From NCBI RefSeq assembly GCF_001544795.2, contig NZ_FCOI02000029.1:31042-95041 (forward strand): 64,000 nt of DNA, read 5' to 3'. The notes beneath the pieces were generated by a model, which had not been told where the DNA came from, searched no databases, and saw nothing but the letters and a program-made list of their open reading frames with translations. Source of the DNA: Caballeronia temeraria. GTDB lineage: Bacteria > Pseudomonadota > Gammaproteobacteria > Burkholderiales > Burkholderiaceae. The position numbers were made by a program, and so were the translations under genes. Positions 35,271 through 45,750 of this stretch are shown piece by piece (the stretch's first letter is position 1; each line of letters begins with the position of its first letter).

Positions 35271-36617
35271 TCACGCAGCCGCGAGCTTGCGCGTCATGTC
35301 TGCGATGATCGTGTAGCGGATCACGCGCAGACACATCAGCTCGCCGCCAAGGGTCGCGGCGAGTTCCGGCCGTCTGGCCAGCAGCGCCGCGTTCTCTTCT
35401 TCGACGCGCGCGTACACATCGGCCGCCGCGCGCACGATCGAACCCGTGAGCGCATCCAATAGACGCTCCGCTGTTTTTCTTGCGATGCCGAGCACTTCGC
35501 CCGCACGCAGCAGCAGCGCACGATCGAAGTCGTCGTAGTAACGCGCGCCGAGAATGTCCCACGCGAACGATGCGCGCTTCGGCCATTCGGTCTTTTGATA
35601 CGACGGCGTGCCGTAGGCGGCCACGCACAGCAGATCGTAGAAAGGCGCGAGCTGGATGCCGGCGCGCGAGATGAGGAAGCTGAGGTTCTTCAGATGCGCG
35701 TCCGAATTGCCGACGACCACGTTGAACACGAGCCACGAGAAAAGCCGCGTGCGCGCCGCCGCCTGATTGCGGCAACGGGCGGCGAGTGTCGCGAGTTGCT
35801 CGACGCTGCCCTGCTCGTACTTGAACGTGCGCGCGAGATCGAGCATCTGGCACGCGTCGATGCTATGCAGCCGGCGCCATTGTCCCGCGCGCGATTCCCG
35901 ATCGAAGCGATCGACGAGATACACCGGCGACGGCACGTAGCGCCGATGCACGCCGGGCACCCCGAGCCGCAGCTTGTCGGCGAGCTTCATCACGAACCAT
36001 TCGTTGATGACCGAATGCGGATAGTCGTCGGTGTCCTGATGATCCGGCTTCAGGATATGCGTCGACGGCGTGCGGCCCGCGGGCTCGAACAGCGCGTCAT
36101 CGCGCAGCACCACCGCGAGCTTGTGCTGCGCGCCGGCGAGCGACATGCGCTTGAGCGCATCGTGCGTGAGCGGCACGCGCGGCAACGCGTCGATGCGCGC
36201 CTGCAACGCTTCGTCGGGCAAGCGGCGCTCGGCGGGCGGCTGCTCGTCGCGCGCGCCGGGTGGATGCAGCGTCACCGAACCCGCCGATTCCGCGCCGTAA
36301 TGCGCGAGCAGCGCGAAGGCATCGGCTTCGTTGCGAATGGCTGCGTCGCGTGCAAGCAGCGTGCGCTGGCCTTCCTCCGGAAGCAGATTGTCGAAATACC
36401 ATTGGACCGGACGACGCGTGCTGCCGTCGCGCAACACGTCCGCTTGCAGCGGCAGCGCGGGACTCAGCGGATAGCCGTCCGCGCTGTCGCGCCACGTCGG
36501 CAGATAGGAGAAGGACCAGATATCGTCGTCGGCGTTGAGCACGCCCACTTCGACATCGTTGATGCTCGCGATCAGATTGCACCGGCCTTCGGGCGTCGCG
36601 ATGGACTCAGGATTCAT
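35271..36617 (-). CDS. hipA: Type II toxin-antitoxin system HipA-family kinase
   Basis: 448 residues; a serine/threonine kinase toxin. In E. coli HipA phosphorylates GltX. The N-terminal couple_hipA domain (about residues 20-125) precedes the kinase core with S-L-A-G-A-Q-H-K-L, the catalytic-loop G-N-S-D-A-H-L-K-N, and the metal-binding Y-D-L-L region that replaces DFG-like D-x-D. The start at 36617 overlaps the antitoxin by 11 bp. Target specificity cannot be told from sequence. It is paired with hipB upstream; the expected neutralisation is by complex formation and co-repression of the promoter. Confidence 0.92.
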   Translation of the reverse strand: MNPESIATPEGRCNLIASINDVEVGVLNADDDIWSFSYLPTWRDSADGYPLSPALPLQADVLRDGSTRRPVQWYFDNLLPEEGQRTLLARDAAIRNEADAFALLAHYGAESAGSVTLHPPGARDEQPPAERRLPDEALQARIDALPRVPLTHDALKRMSLAGAQHKLAVVLRDDALFEPAGRTPSTHILKPDHQDTDDYPHSVINEWFVMKLADKLRLGVPGVHRRYVPSPVYLVDRFDRESRAGQWRRLHSIDACQMLDLARTFKYEQGSVEQLATLAARCRNQAAARTRLFSWLVFNVVVGNSDAHLKNLSFLISRAGIQLAPFYDLLCVAAYGTPSYQKTEWPKRASFAWDILGARYYDDFDRALLLRAGEVLGIARKTAERLLDALTGSIVRAAADVYARVEEENAALLARRPELAATLGGELMCLRVIRYTIIADMTRKLAAA

Positions 36618-36924
36618 CCGCGTCCTCCCGCGCGCGACGGCGCTTTTCCGCGCGCTCGACACGCGCGTCACGCTTGATTTCCTCGCCCGCGAAAAGCTCG
36701 CCCGCTTCGTCGGGTATATCGACGCTCACGCGCACACCCAAGCCATCGAGGACCTGGAAGAGCTTGCCCCAATGCACGCTCTCGGCGCCCTTTTCGACCT
36801 TGCCGAGAAAACTCTCGCTGACGCCGATGCTCCCGGCTGCGTCGTCCTGACGAAGCCGCTGCGCTTTGCGGGCGGCGCGCACCGCGACGCCGATATCACT
36901 CGCGTTCCGAATGTCGATTTCCAT
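36607..36924 (-). CDS. hipB: HipB-family antitoxin, helix-turn-helix regulator
   Basis: 105 residues. An Xre-type helix-turn-helix fills about residues 9-68 (R-L-R-Q-D-D-A-A-G-S-I-G-V-S-E-S-F-L-G), followed by a Lys/Arg/Glu-rich tail of about 25 residues. It overlaps hipA by 11 bp, as expected for a coupled toxin-antitoxin pair. It should neutralise HipA and bind three dyad sites upstream at 36932-37051. The tail is longer and more basic than in E. coli HipB (88 aa). No strong ribosome binding site is seen before the ATG at 36924. Confidence 0.9.
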   Translation of the reverse strand: MEIDIRNASDIGVAVRAARKAQRLRQDDAAGSIGVSESFLGKVEKGAESVHWGKLFQVLDGLGVRVSVDIPDEAGELFAGEEIKRDARVERAEKRRRAREDADES

Positions 36925-36931
36925 GATGAGA

Positions 36932-37051
36932 ATCCGTGCGTTCGCAAGGATAGAATCGAATTAGTGTATCCGGATGCGATAATCCATGCAATCGACGAGA
37001 TTTCTGTGAGTCCGGTGCGCTTTCGCACCGAATCCATGCGATCGAACGGAT
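36932..37051 (-). promoter_or_regulatory. Three 20-bp operator-like dyads for hipBA, 50 bp apart
   Basis: Three related sites occur at 36932-36951 (ATCCGTGCGTTCGCAAGGAT), 36982-37001 (ATCCATGCAATCGACGAGAT) and 37032-37051 (ATCCATGCGATCGAACGGAT). Starts are exactly 50 bp apart. Two of them have ATCC...GGAT arms with a 12-bp centre, and the third is degenerate in one arm. A plausible promoter (TTGCAT at 36986-36991, 17-bp spacer, TACACT at 36963-36968, leftward) puts the middle site on the -35 and the proximal one between -10 and the start codon. E. coli HipB operators use TATCC and GGATA arms with an 8-bp centre, so binding by HipB is an inference. Confidence 0.65.
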
Positions 37052-37062
37052 TTTCAAAAAAG

Positions 37063-37094
37063 AAAAAGGCAACGGATCGCTCCGTTGCCTTTTC
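37063..37094 (-). terminator. Rho-independent terminator after clpB
   Basis: Read leftward, AAAAGGCAACGGA, loop GCGA, TCCGTTGCCTTTTT, with further T. It lies 42 bp after the clpB stop and just upstream of the hipBA regulatory sites, isolating the two leftward units. Confidence 0.88.
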
Positions 37095-37135
37095 GCAAGC
37101 ATGGCCGTCCCGTGAGTGAGACGGCCCGATCGCCC

Positions 37136-39733
<2,598 letters not shown>

Positions 39734-39765
39734 TTTTTGAAAAGCTCCAATTCTGAATACGATCA

Positions 39766-39793
39766 AAATGAGGCGCTTTCTGTCACTTTCAAG
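39766..39793 (-). promoter_or_regulatory. Sigma-32 (heat-shock) type promoter of clpB
   Basis: Read leftward, CTTGAAA (39793-39787), a 13-bp spacer, and CCTCATTT (39773-39766) match the heat-shock consensus (CTTGAAA, 11-16 bp, CCCCATnT) with one mismatch in the -10 element. It lies about 33 bp upstream of the clpB ATG. Confidence 0.82.
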
Positions 39794-39807
39794 CACGCTT
39801 TAGCCCG

Positions 39808-39821
39808 AAAAGTGCACTTTT
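39808..39821. repeat. 14-bp perfect palindrome upstream of clpB promoter
   Basis: AAAAGTGCACTTTT is a perfect palindrome 14 bp upstream of the sigma-32 -35 element. Its position suits an operator for a second control layer on clpB or on the regulator gene downstream at 39912-40415, whose 3' end is close by. No known regulator can be named. Confidence 0.5.
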
Positions 39822-39911
39822 TGCTCTTCGACAATGACGGCGGCAACCGTCCAAGTTCAGGATTGACCCGCGGCGTCCGGGTTTCGTTCAATAGAGAACG
39901 CGGTGGATTCG

Positions 39912-40415
39912 TCAGGAGGATGCGCGTATCGGTCCGATCATGCCGACGGGCGCGACGCTGACGATGCCGAGCAGCCGCGCCAGTTCGTTTTGCGGATGCG
40001 CAAGCTCGCCGATCGTGTGCCGGTCGAGTTCGGCGAGAAACGCGTCGCGCGCGGCCGCCAGCACGCCGCGCAGACGGCAACTCGGCTGGATGACACAGCG
40101 TAGTTGCGGTACGCCGTCCTGCTGATCCGATTGACCCGCAAAACAGCCCACGATCATAAAATCGCTTTCGGTCTTGCGCACGATATCGCCGATCGTGAGT
40201 TGCTGCGACCGCGCGGAGAGCCTCAGTCCGCCGTTGCGGCCGCGCACGGTCTCGACCCAGCCGAGTTCGCCCAACTGCTGGACGATCTTCATCAAGTGAT
40301 TCTTGGAAATGCCGTAGGCATCCGAAATCTCCTGAATCGTCGAGAGAACCGAGGGTCGAACGGAGAGATACAGCAGGACGCGCAGCGAATAATCGGTGTA
40401 ATCGGTGAGTCGCAT
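39912..40415 (-). CDS. nsrR: Rrf2-family regulator, NsrR-like
   Basis: 167 residues. The N-terminus M-R-L-T-D-Y-T-D-Y-S-L-R and winged-helix continuation (I-S-D-A-Y-G-I-S-K-N-H-L-M-K-I-V) match NsrR, a nitric-oxide-sensing Fe-S repressor. Three cysteines lie in the C-terminal half (G-C-F, L-R-C-V and S-C-R, about residues 93, 109 and 115) for cluster binding. The spacing of the first two is longer (about 15 residues) than in E. coli NsrR (4). It is divergent from the truncated hemoglobin gene, an NO-related neighbour, which supports the NsrR reading. IscR/RirA-type relatives cannot be excluded. Confidence 0.75.
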   Translation of the reverse strand: MRLTDYTDYSLRVLLYLSVRPSVLSTIQEISDAYGISKNHLMKIVQQLGELGWVETVRGRNGGLRLSARSQQLTIGDIVRKTESDFMIVGCFAGQSDQQDGVPQLRCVIQPSCRLRGVLAAARDAFLAELDRHTIGELAHPQNELARLLGIVSVAPVGMIGPIRASS

Positions 40416-40639
40416 GATCTCGCGCGGGAAGAAGTTGAATGCAAAATCGCATCGGCCAGGCGGGCCGGGCGTCGGCGGCCTGCGACCGAAATGCACGAAG
40501 ACGACCCGAAAACCATGCAATTCGTACACTTCGGGACCGCAACAGACGCTTTCGTGCAACGAAAGCAGCATTTTGCGTCATCTTGTTAATCTTCGTTGAA
40601 AATTATCCGACCGAGTTTTTCCGTTCCACCCAATCGACG

Positions 40640-41179
40640 ATGAACACCGAACACCTCACCGACGTCCCGCGCGAGCGCGAACCGAATGAAGCCAATGTCC
40701 GCGCGCTGGTCGAAGCCTTTTATCGCCGGGTTGACGATGACCCGCTCCTCGGCCCGATTTTTTCGCGCGCGCTCATCGGCCGTTGGGACGAGCATCTCGC
40801 CAAAATGACGACGTTCTGGTCGAGCCTCGTGCTCGGATCGAAGCAATATCGCGGGAACGTGCAGGAAGCGCATCGGCCGATCGACGATATCGAGCCGCGC
40901 CATTTCGCGCGCTGGCTGTCGCTGTTTCTGAACATGGTCGAATCGCGTTACGAGCCGGCCGCCGCCGTCCAGTTCATGGAGCCAGCGCTGCGCATCGCGC
41001 AAAGCCTGCAGCTGAGCAGGTTCGGTTGGGATTACCAGATTCCCGCGGAGCAGCAGGCATTGCTCGCGGCGCTCAAGCGTCAGCGCACGGGCGACGCGCC
41101 CGAGCCGCGCTTTCCCGAGCGCCCGGACGCGGAGCCGTTTCCGGCGAAGTTCATCGGCAAGTCCGCCGACGAAAAATGA
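40640..41179 (+). CDS. Group III truncated hemoglobin
   Basis: 179 residues. The helical core (about residues 15-140) has V-R-A-L-V-E-A-F-Y-R-R-V-D-D-D and D-E-H-L-A-K-M-T-T-F-W-S-S, characteristic of group III truncated globins (Campylobacter Ctb type). The proximal heme ligand is probably the His of R-H-F-A-R-W, which would fit the family F8 position. About 40 residues of Pro/Arg-rich tail follow the globin. Group III globins have been linked to NO or oxygen handling. It is divergent from the NsrR-like gene across 224 bp; no convincing operator was found there. It converges on moaE with only 6 bp between stops. Confidence 0.85.
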   Translation: MNTEHLTDVPREREPNEANVRALVEAFYRRVDDDPLLGPIFSRALIGRWDEHLAKMTTFWSSLVLGSKQYRGNVQEAHRPIDDIEPRHFARWLSLFLNMVESRYEPAAAVQFMEPALRIAQSLQLSRFGWDYQIPAEQQALLAALKRQRTGDAPEPRFPERPDAEPFPAKFIGKSADEK

Positions 41180-41185
41180 CGTCGA

Positions 41186-41659
41186 TCAGGACCGCTCGCC
41201 CTGCCAGCGCTCGAGCGCCGCATCGTCGGTTTCGCGGGCATCGACCCAGCGTTCGCCCGCTTCGGTCTTTTCCTTCTTCCAGAACGGCGCCTGCGTCTTG
41301 AGGTAGTCCATCACGAAGGCGCACGACTCGAACGCTTCCGCGCGATGCATCGCCGTCGTCGCGACGAGCACGATCTGGTCGAGCGGCCTGAGCTTGCCCA
41401 CGCGATGCACGATCAGCACGTCCGAGCCGCGCCAGCGCTCGCGCGCCTGAGCGGCGATCGCTTCGAGCGATTTTTCGGTCATGCCGGGGTAATGCTCGAG
41501 CTCCATCGTCTCGACGGCGCTGCCTTCGTTCAAATCGCGCACCGTGCCGACGAAACACGCGACCGCGCCCACTTTCGGATTGTCGGCGCGCAGTGCGGCC
41601 ACTTCCGCGCTGATGTCGAAATCGGCTTCCTGCACGCGGATTCTGGAGCGCGTGTTCAT
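41186..41659 (-). CDS. moaE: Molybdopterin synthase catalytic subunit MoaE
   Basis: 157 residues; with MoaD converts precursor Z to molybdopterin. It has the conserved V-G-A-V-A-C-F-V-G-T-V-R-D, the E-H-Y-P-G-M motif, H-R-V-G-K-L and the catalytic-lysine region P-F-W-K-K-E. The chosen ATG at 41659 lies 1 base after the moaD stop; a GTG at 41668 overlaps moaD by 8 bp and is the alternative. The length is typical (150 in E. coli). Third gene of moeA-moaD-moaE. Confidence 0.94.
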   Translation of the reverse strand: MNTRSRIRVQEADFDISAEVAALRADNPKVGAVACFVGTVRDLNEGSAVETMELEHYPGMTEKSLEAIAAQARERWRGSDVLIVHRVGKLRPLDQIVLVATTAMHRAEAFESCAFVMDYLKTQAPFWKKEKTEAGERWVDARETDDAALERWQGERS

Positions 41660-41660
41660 C

Positions 41661-41918
41661 TCAGCCACCCGTGACCGGCGGAAAGAACGCGACTTCGCAG
41701 CCCTCGGTGATGCGCTGCTGCGGATTCGTCATCACGTGATTGCAGGCCATGCGCAGCGCGCGGCCTTCGGCGAGCGCTTCTTCCCACACGCCGCCGCGCA
41801 TGCGCAGCCACGCGCGCACGTCGCCGACGTTGACCACCGTGTCCGGCACGCTGACCGTCTCGTTCGCGACGCCCAATGCCTCGCGCACGCTCGCAAAAAA
41901 TCTCAAATCGATCTTCAT
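41661..41918 (-). CDS. moaD: Molybdopterin synthase sulfur-carrier subunit MoaD
   Basis: 85 residues with a ubiquitin-like fold. It ends in P-P-V-T-G-G, the essential Gly-Gly that is thiocarboxylated by MoeB or a rhodanese-linked partner. N-terminal I-D-L-R-F-F-A-S-V-R-E and the length are typical. It lies 4 bp after moeA and nearly abuts moaE. Co-transcription of the three is very likely. Confidence 0.95.
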   Translation of the reverse strand: MKIDLRFFASVREALGVANETVSVPDTVVNVGDVRAWLRMRGGVWEEALAEGRALRMACNHVMTNPQQRITEGCEVAFFPPVTGG

Positions 41919-41922
41919 TTCT

Positions 41923-43182
41923 CTACCGCATCAGTTCTGAAAATGGGATGAAACGCACGATCTCGCCCGCGCTGATCGCGTGATTCGGCGGATTGTCGAT
42001 GAGACCGTCGCCCCAGACCGTCGATGTCAGCACAGCCGAACTCTGGTTCTCGAAGAGATCGAGCCCGCCCGCCTCGTTCACGCGCGCGCGCAGGAATTCG
42101 TTGCGGCGATCGCCCTTTTTCTGGCTGAAATCGGCGCGCATCGAGTAGACGCGCGGCGCGACGTGCTTCACGCCCGCGAGCCGCAGCAGAAACGGCCGCA
42201 CGAAGAGCAGAAACGTGCAGAAACTCGACACCGGATTACCCGGCAGGCCGATAAAAAACGCCTCCGTTCCTTCTTCGCCGCGCCGCACCGCGCCGAACGC
42301 GAGCGGCTTGCCCGGTTTCATCGCGATCTGCCACATCGAAATGCGGCCTTCCGCTTCGACCGCCGGCTTCACGTGATCTTCCTCGCCAACCGACACGCCG
42401 CCGCATGTCAGGATGAGATCGTGATCGGCCGCCGCGCGCCGCAGCGTCTCGCGCGTCGCGTCCAGCCGGTCCGGCACGATGCCCAGATCCGTCACTTCGC
42501 AGCCGAGCTTCGCGAGGAGCGCGCGCAGCGTGAAGCGGTTCGAGTTGTAGATGGCGCCGGGTTCGAGCGGCTCGCCCGGCATGCGCAATTCGTCGCCGGT
42601 GAAAAAGATCGCGACGCGCACGGGCCGCACGACGTCGAGCTGCGCGCAACCGACCGACGCCGCGAGTCCGAGCGCCTGCGGCGTCAGACGCGTGCCCGCG
42701 GGCAGGATGACCGAATCGCGCCGGATGTCCGCGCCTTGCCGCGTGATCCATTCGCCCGCCGTGGGCGCCTGCGCGAACGCGACGCGGCCGTCGTCCGAAA
42801 CTTGCGCCATCTCCTGCATCACGACGGCATCCGCGCCCGGCGGCACCGTTGCGCCGGTGAAAATGCGCGCGGCCGTACCCGCCGCGAGCGCTTCGGCCGC
42901 GTGGCCCGCCGGAATGCGCTGCGACACCGGCAGCGTGACCGGAGCGGCTTCGCTTGCTCCGGCGAGATCGGCGGCGCGGACCGCGTAACCGTCCATCGCG
43001 CTGGTGTGCATCGGCGGGACATCGAGCGGCGAGGTGACATCGGCGGCGAGCACGCGATCGAGCGCATCGAGCGTATCGACGCGCGCGCGCCCGTCCACCT
43101 GACGCGCGGCGTCGAGCAAACGGGCTAACGCATCGGCGGTAGCGAGCATCGGAGGACGGGAAGCGGCTGGCGTGGATGACAT
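41923..43182 (-). CDS. moeA: Molybdopterin molybdenumtransferase MoeA
   Basis: 419 residues; inserts molybdate into adenylylated molybdopterin. It shows the family hallmarks P-P-M-H-T-S-A-M-D-G-Y-A-V-R, F-F-T-G-D-E-L, T-C-G-G-V-S-V-G-E-E-D and G-L-P-G-N-P-V-S-S. The start at 43182 gives about 17 residues before the family core; the frame extends to 43245 without a better start. First gene of the moeA-moaD-moaE unit, divergent from the NUDIX gene across 208 bp. Confidence 0.95.
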   Translation of the reverse strand: MSSTPAASRPPMLATADALARLLDAARQVDGRARVDTLDALDRVLAADVTSPLDVPPMHTSAMDGYAVRAADLAGASEAAPVTLPVSQRIPAGHAAEALAAGTAARIFTGATVPPGADAVVMQEMAQVSDDGRVAFAQAPTAGEWITRQGADIRRDSVILPAGTRLTPQALGLAASVGCAQLDVVRPVRVAIFFTGDELRMPGEPLEPGAIYNSNRFTLRALLAKLGCEVTDLGIVPDRLDATRETLRRAAADHDLILTCGGVSVGEEDHVKPAVEAEGRISMWQIAMKPGKPLAFGAVRRGEEGTEAFFIGLPGNPVSSFCTFLLFVRPFLLRLAGVKHVAPRVYSMRADFSQKKGDRRNEFLRARVNEAGGLDLFENQSSAVLTSTVWGDGLIDNPPNHAISAGEIVRFIPFSELMR

Positions 43183-43390
43183 GGCGTTCGTTTCGGACGC
43201 ACGAGGCGTCCTGATCTTGAAAAGGGACACTGCAATTCTGGTCAACTATTGTAGCGAGAAGGCAGGCTTCGCACCGCCGGTCCCGGGCAAGCCGGTCATG
43301 CCACGCGGCTGATACCGCAATCCATGTGCGCGCCTCAAAGCGGCAGCGGTGCGGTGATACACTCGCAGCACACTTCCCACGTCCATTTCC

Positions 43391-43936
43391 ATGAAATTCT
43401 GCTCCGTCTGCGGCCACGAAGTCGGTCTCGCCATTCCGCCCGGCGACAACCGCGAGCGCTTCGTCTGCAACAACTGTGGCGCCGTTCACTATCAGAATCC
43501 GCGTAACGTCGTGGGCACCGTGCCGGTATGGGACGACAAGGTGCTGCTCTGCCGCCGCGCGATCGAGCCCCGCTACGGCTACTGGACGCTGCCCGCCGGC
43601 TTCATGGAAATGCAGGAGACGACGAGCGAAGGCGCCGCGCGCGAAACGCTCGAGGAAGCGGGCGCGCGCGTCGAGATCCAGAACCTGTTCACGCTGCTCA
43701 ACGTGCCGCACGTGCATCAGGTGCATCTGTTCTATCTCGCGCGGCTGCTCGATATCGAAGTCGATCCCGGCGAAGAGAGTCTGGAAGTGAAGCTCTTCGC
43801 GGAACACGAGATTCCGTGGGACGAGATCGCCTTCCCGACAGTCGGCCAGACGCTGCGCTTTTTCTTCGCCGACCGCGCCGCCGGCAACTTCACGCTGCAC
43901 ACGGGCGACATCTTCCGCACGCTGCGCGACGGCTGA
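43391..43936 (+). CDS. NUDIX hydrolase with zinc-ribbon N-terminus
   Basis: 181 residues. An N-terminal four-cysteine zinc ribbon (C-S-V-C-G and C-N-N-C-G) is followed by a full Nudix box (G-F-M-E-M-Q-E through R-E-T-L-E-E-A-G-A) at about residues 71-95. Zinc-ribbon Nudix enzymes of this layout resemble NADH pyrophosphatase NudC, but this one is shorter (NudC is about 257 aa) and lacks the NudC C-terminal S-Q-P-W-P-F-P-x-S motif. It could be an ADP-ribose or related pyrophosphatase. The ATG at 43391 follows a weak binding site. Confidence 0.85.
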   Translation: MKFCSVCGHEVGLAIPPGDNRERFVCNNCGAVHYQNPRNVVGTVPVWDDKVLLCRRAIEPRYGYWTLPAGFMEMQETTSEGAARETLEEAGARVEIQNLFTLLNVPHVHQVHLFYLARLLDIEVDPGEESLEVKLFAEHEIPWDEIAFPTVGQTLRFFFADRAAGNFTLHTGDIFRTLRDG

Positions 43937-43983
43937 TTCCATCGCTGTCCGACGAACCCACTGAACGCCGCCCTCCCGAGAAC

Positions 43984-44715
43984 ATGGTTCCCTGGCTCGC
44001 CGACGACGATCCCTTCCCGCCCGTCGAGCGCGCGCTCGGCGCGTCGAGCGGCGCGCCGGGCCTGCTCGCCGCGAGCGCGGATCTGCTGCCGTCGCGGCTC
44101 ATCGACGCCTATGGGCGCGGCATCTTCCCGTGGTATTCGGACGGCCAGCCGGTGCTGTGGTGGAGTCCCGATCCGCGCATGGTGCTGTTCCCGGCGGAGT
44201 TCAAGGTGTCGGATTCGCTGCGCAAGACCTTGAAGCGCGTCGCGCGCGATCCGGCCTGGGAAGTCCGCGTCGACGACGACTTCGCGGCCGTGATGCGCGC
44301 CTGCGCCGACACGCCGCGCGACGGCCAGCGCGGCACGTGGATCACGTCCGATATCGTCGATGCCTACACAACGTTGCATCGCGCGGGCAACGCGCACAGC
44401 GTCGAAACGTGGTTCGACGGCGTGCGTGTGGGCGGGCTGTACGGCGTGTCGTTCGGGCGGATGTTCTTCGGCGAATCGATGTTCGCGCACAAGACCGATG
44501 CGTCCAAAATCGCGCTCGCGGCGCTCGTCGGACACTTGCGCCGCAATCAAATTGAGATGATAGACTGCCAGCAGAACACGTCGCATCTGGCGTCGCTGGG
44601 CGGCCGCGAGATCGCGCGCCGCGCGTTCGTCGCGCATCTGCGGCGGGCGACGGCGGACCCGGCGATCGGCTGGCGCTTCGACAAATCCGTCCTTCTCGAC
44701 GTGCTGGCACGCTGA
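43984..44715 (+). CDS. aat: Leucyl/phenylalanyl-tRNA-protein transferase
   Basis: 243 residues; adds Leu or Phe to N-terminal Lys/Arg of proteins, marking them for ClpS/ClpAP. It has the family motifs A-Y-G-R-G-I-F-P-W-Y, W-W-S-P-D-P-R-M-V-L and E-T-W-F-D-G-V-R-V-G-G-L-Y-G-V, with F-F-G-E-S-M-F. The start at 43984 follows the NUDIX stop by 47 bp; the longer frame starting inside NUDIX is not used. It precedes bpt, the second N-degron transferase, by 111 bp. Confidence 0.95.
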   Translation: MVPWLADDDPFPPVERALGASSGAPGLLAASADLLPSRLIDAYGRGIFPWYSDGQPVLWWSPDPRMVLFPAEFKVSDSLRKTLKRVARDPAWEVRVDDDFAAVMRACADTPRDGQRGTWITSDIVDAYTTLHRAGNAHSVETWFDGVRVGGLYGVSFGRMFFGESMFAHKTDASKIALAALVGHLRRNQIEMIDCQQNTSHLASLGGREIARRAFVAHLRRATADPAIGWRFDKSVLLDVLAR

Positions 44716-44826
44716 ACGCTACAGACGTGACGCCGAGCGACACATGACATGCAGCCGCCGCGCGCCTGAAGAGCACTTCGCGCGCCGGCCGGCAACGACG
44801 AGACGACGCCTGCGAGAGCCGCCAAC

Positions 44827-45654
44827 GTGACACATCCGAACGAGCTGCCGCTGTCACCGCTTTCCGCGCTGCAATTCTATGCAACAGCGCCCTACCCTTG
44901 CAGTTATCTGGAAGGGCGTGTCGCACGCTCGCAAGTCGCCACGCCGAGCCATCTGATCAACTCCGACGTCTACACCGAACTCGTCAAGGCCGGTTTCCGG
45001 CGCTCGGGCGTTTTCACGTATCGGCCGTATTGCGACGGCTGCCGCGCCTGCGTGCCGGTGCGCGTGCCGGTCGCGCGTTTCGTACCGAATCGTGCGCAGC
45101 GGCGCGTCTGGAAGCAGCACGGCAATCTGGTGGCGAGCGTCGCGCCGCTGCACTACGACGAGGAGCATTACGCGCTCTACATGCGCTATCAGTCGGCGCG
45201 GCACGCGGGCGGCGGCATGGACCGCGACAGCCGCGACCAGTACGAGCAATTCCTGTTGCAGAGCCGGATCAATTCGCGGCTCGTCGAATTCCGCGAGCCT
45301 GCGCATCCGGGCCACCCGGACGAGCCAGGCGAATTGCGCATGATCAGCATGATCGACATTCTCGGCGACGGGCTTTCGTCCGTGTACACGTTCTTCGAGC
45401 CCGATATGCCGAAGACGAGCTACGGCACGTTCAACATCCTCTGGCAGATCGAACAGGCGAAGAGCCTCGACTTGCCGCACGTCTATCTCGGCTACTGGAT
45501 TCGCGAAAGCGAAAAGATGGCCTACAAGGCGAATTTCCGGCCGCTGGAAGGTTTGATCGATGGCCACTGGACGCTGCTCGATCCCGCGAACACGCAATCC
45601 GCCGGCACGTTGCCGATGCCCGGCCGCATCCACGGTCCGGGGCAGCCGAAGTAG
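44827..45654 (+). CDS. bpt: Aspartate/glutamate leucyltransferase (Bpt)
   Basis: 275 residues; transfers Leu to proteins that begin with Asp or Glu, so ClpS can recognise them. The N-terminal part is related to arginyl-transferase ATE1: P-C-S-Y-L, F-T-Y-R-P-Y-C-D-G-C-R-A-C with the conserved cysteine-rich motif. The C-terminal half has Y-L-G-Y-W-I. Starts at a GTG; no in-frame ATG precedes it in a sensible place. Paired with aat it gives the bacterial N-degron pathway two branches. It ends 96 bp before pyrD. Confidence 0.93.
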   Translation: MTHPNELPLSPLSALQFYATAPYPCSYLEGRVARSQVATPSHLINSDVYTELVKAGFRRSGVFTYRPYCDGCRACVPVRVPVARFVPNRAQRRVWKQHGNLVASVAPLHYDEEHYALYMRYQSARHAGGGMDRDSRDQYEQFLLQSRINSRLVEFREPAHPGHPDEPGELRMISMIDILGDGLSSVYTFFEPDMPKTSYGTFNILWQIEQAKSLDLPHVYLGYWIRESEKMAYKANFRPLEGLIDGHWTLLDPANTQSAGTLPMPGRIHGPGQPK

Positions 45655-45750
45655 CCGCGTCCGCCACGCCGGCGCAGCCGGACCGGCACGCCCGCCGAAA
45701 CCGCTAAAATAGCGGTCTTAAAAAAATTCGCCGTCGCCGGCCATCATTTC

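Noticed and set aside
40416..40639. NsrR operator between the regulator and the globin gene
   Set aside because: Only scattered ATGCA/GCATTTT half-sites; no symmetric pair at a suitable spacing.
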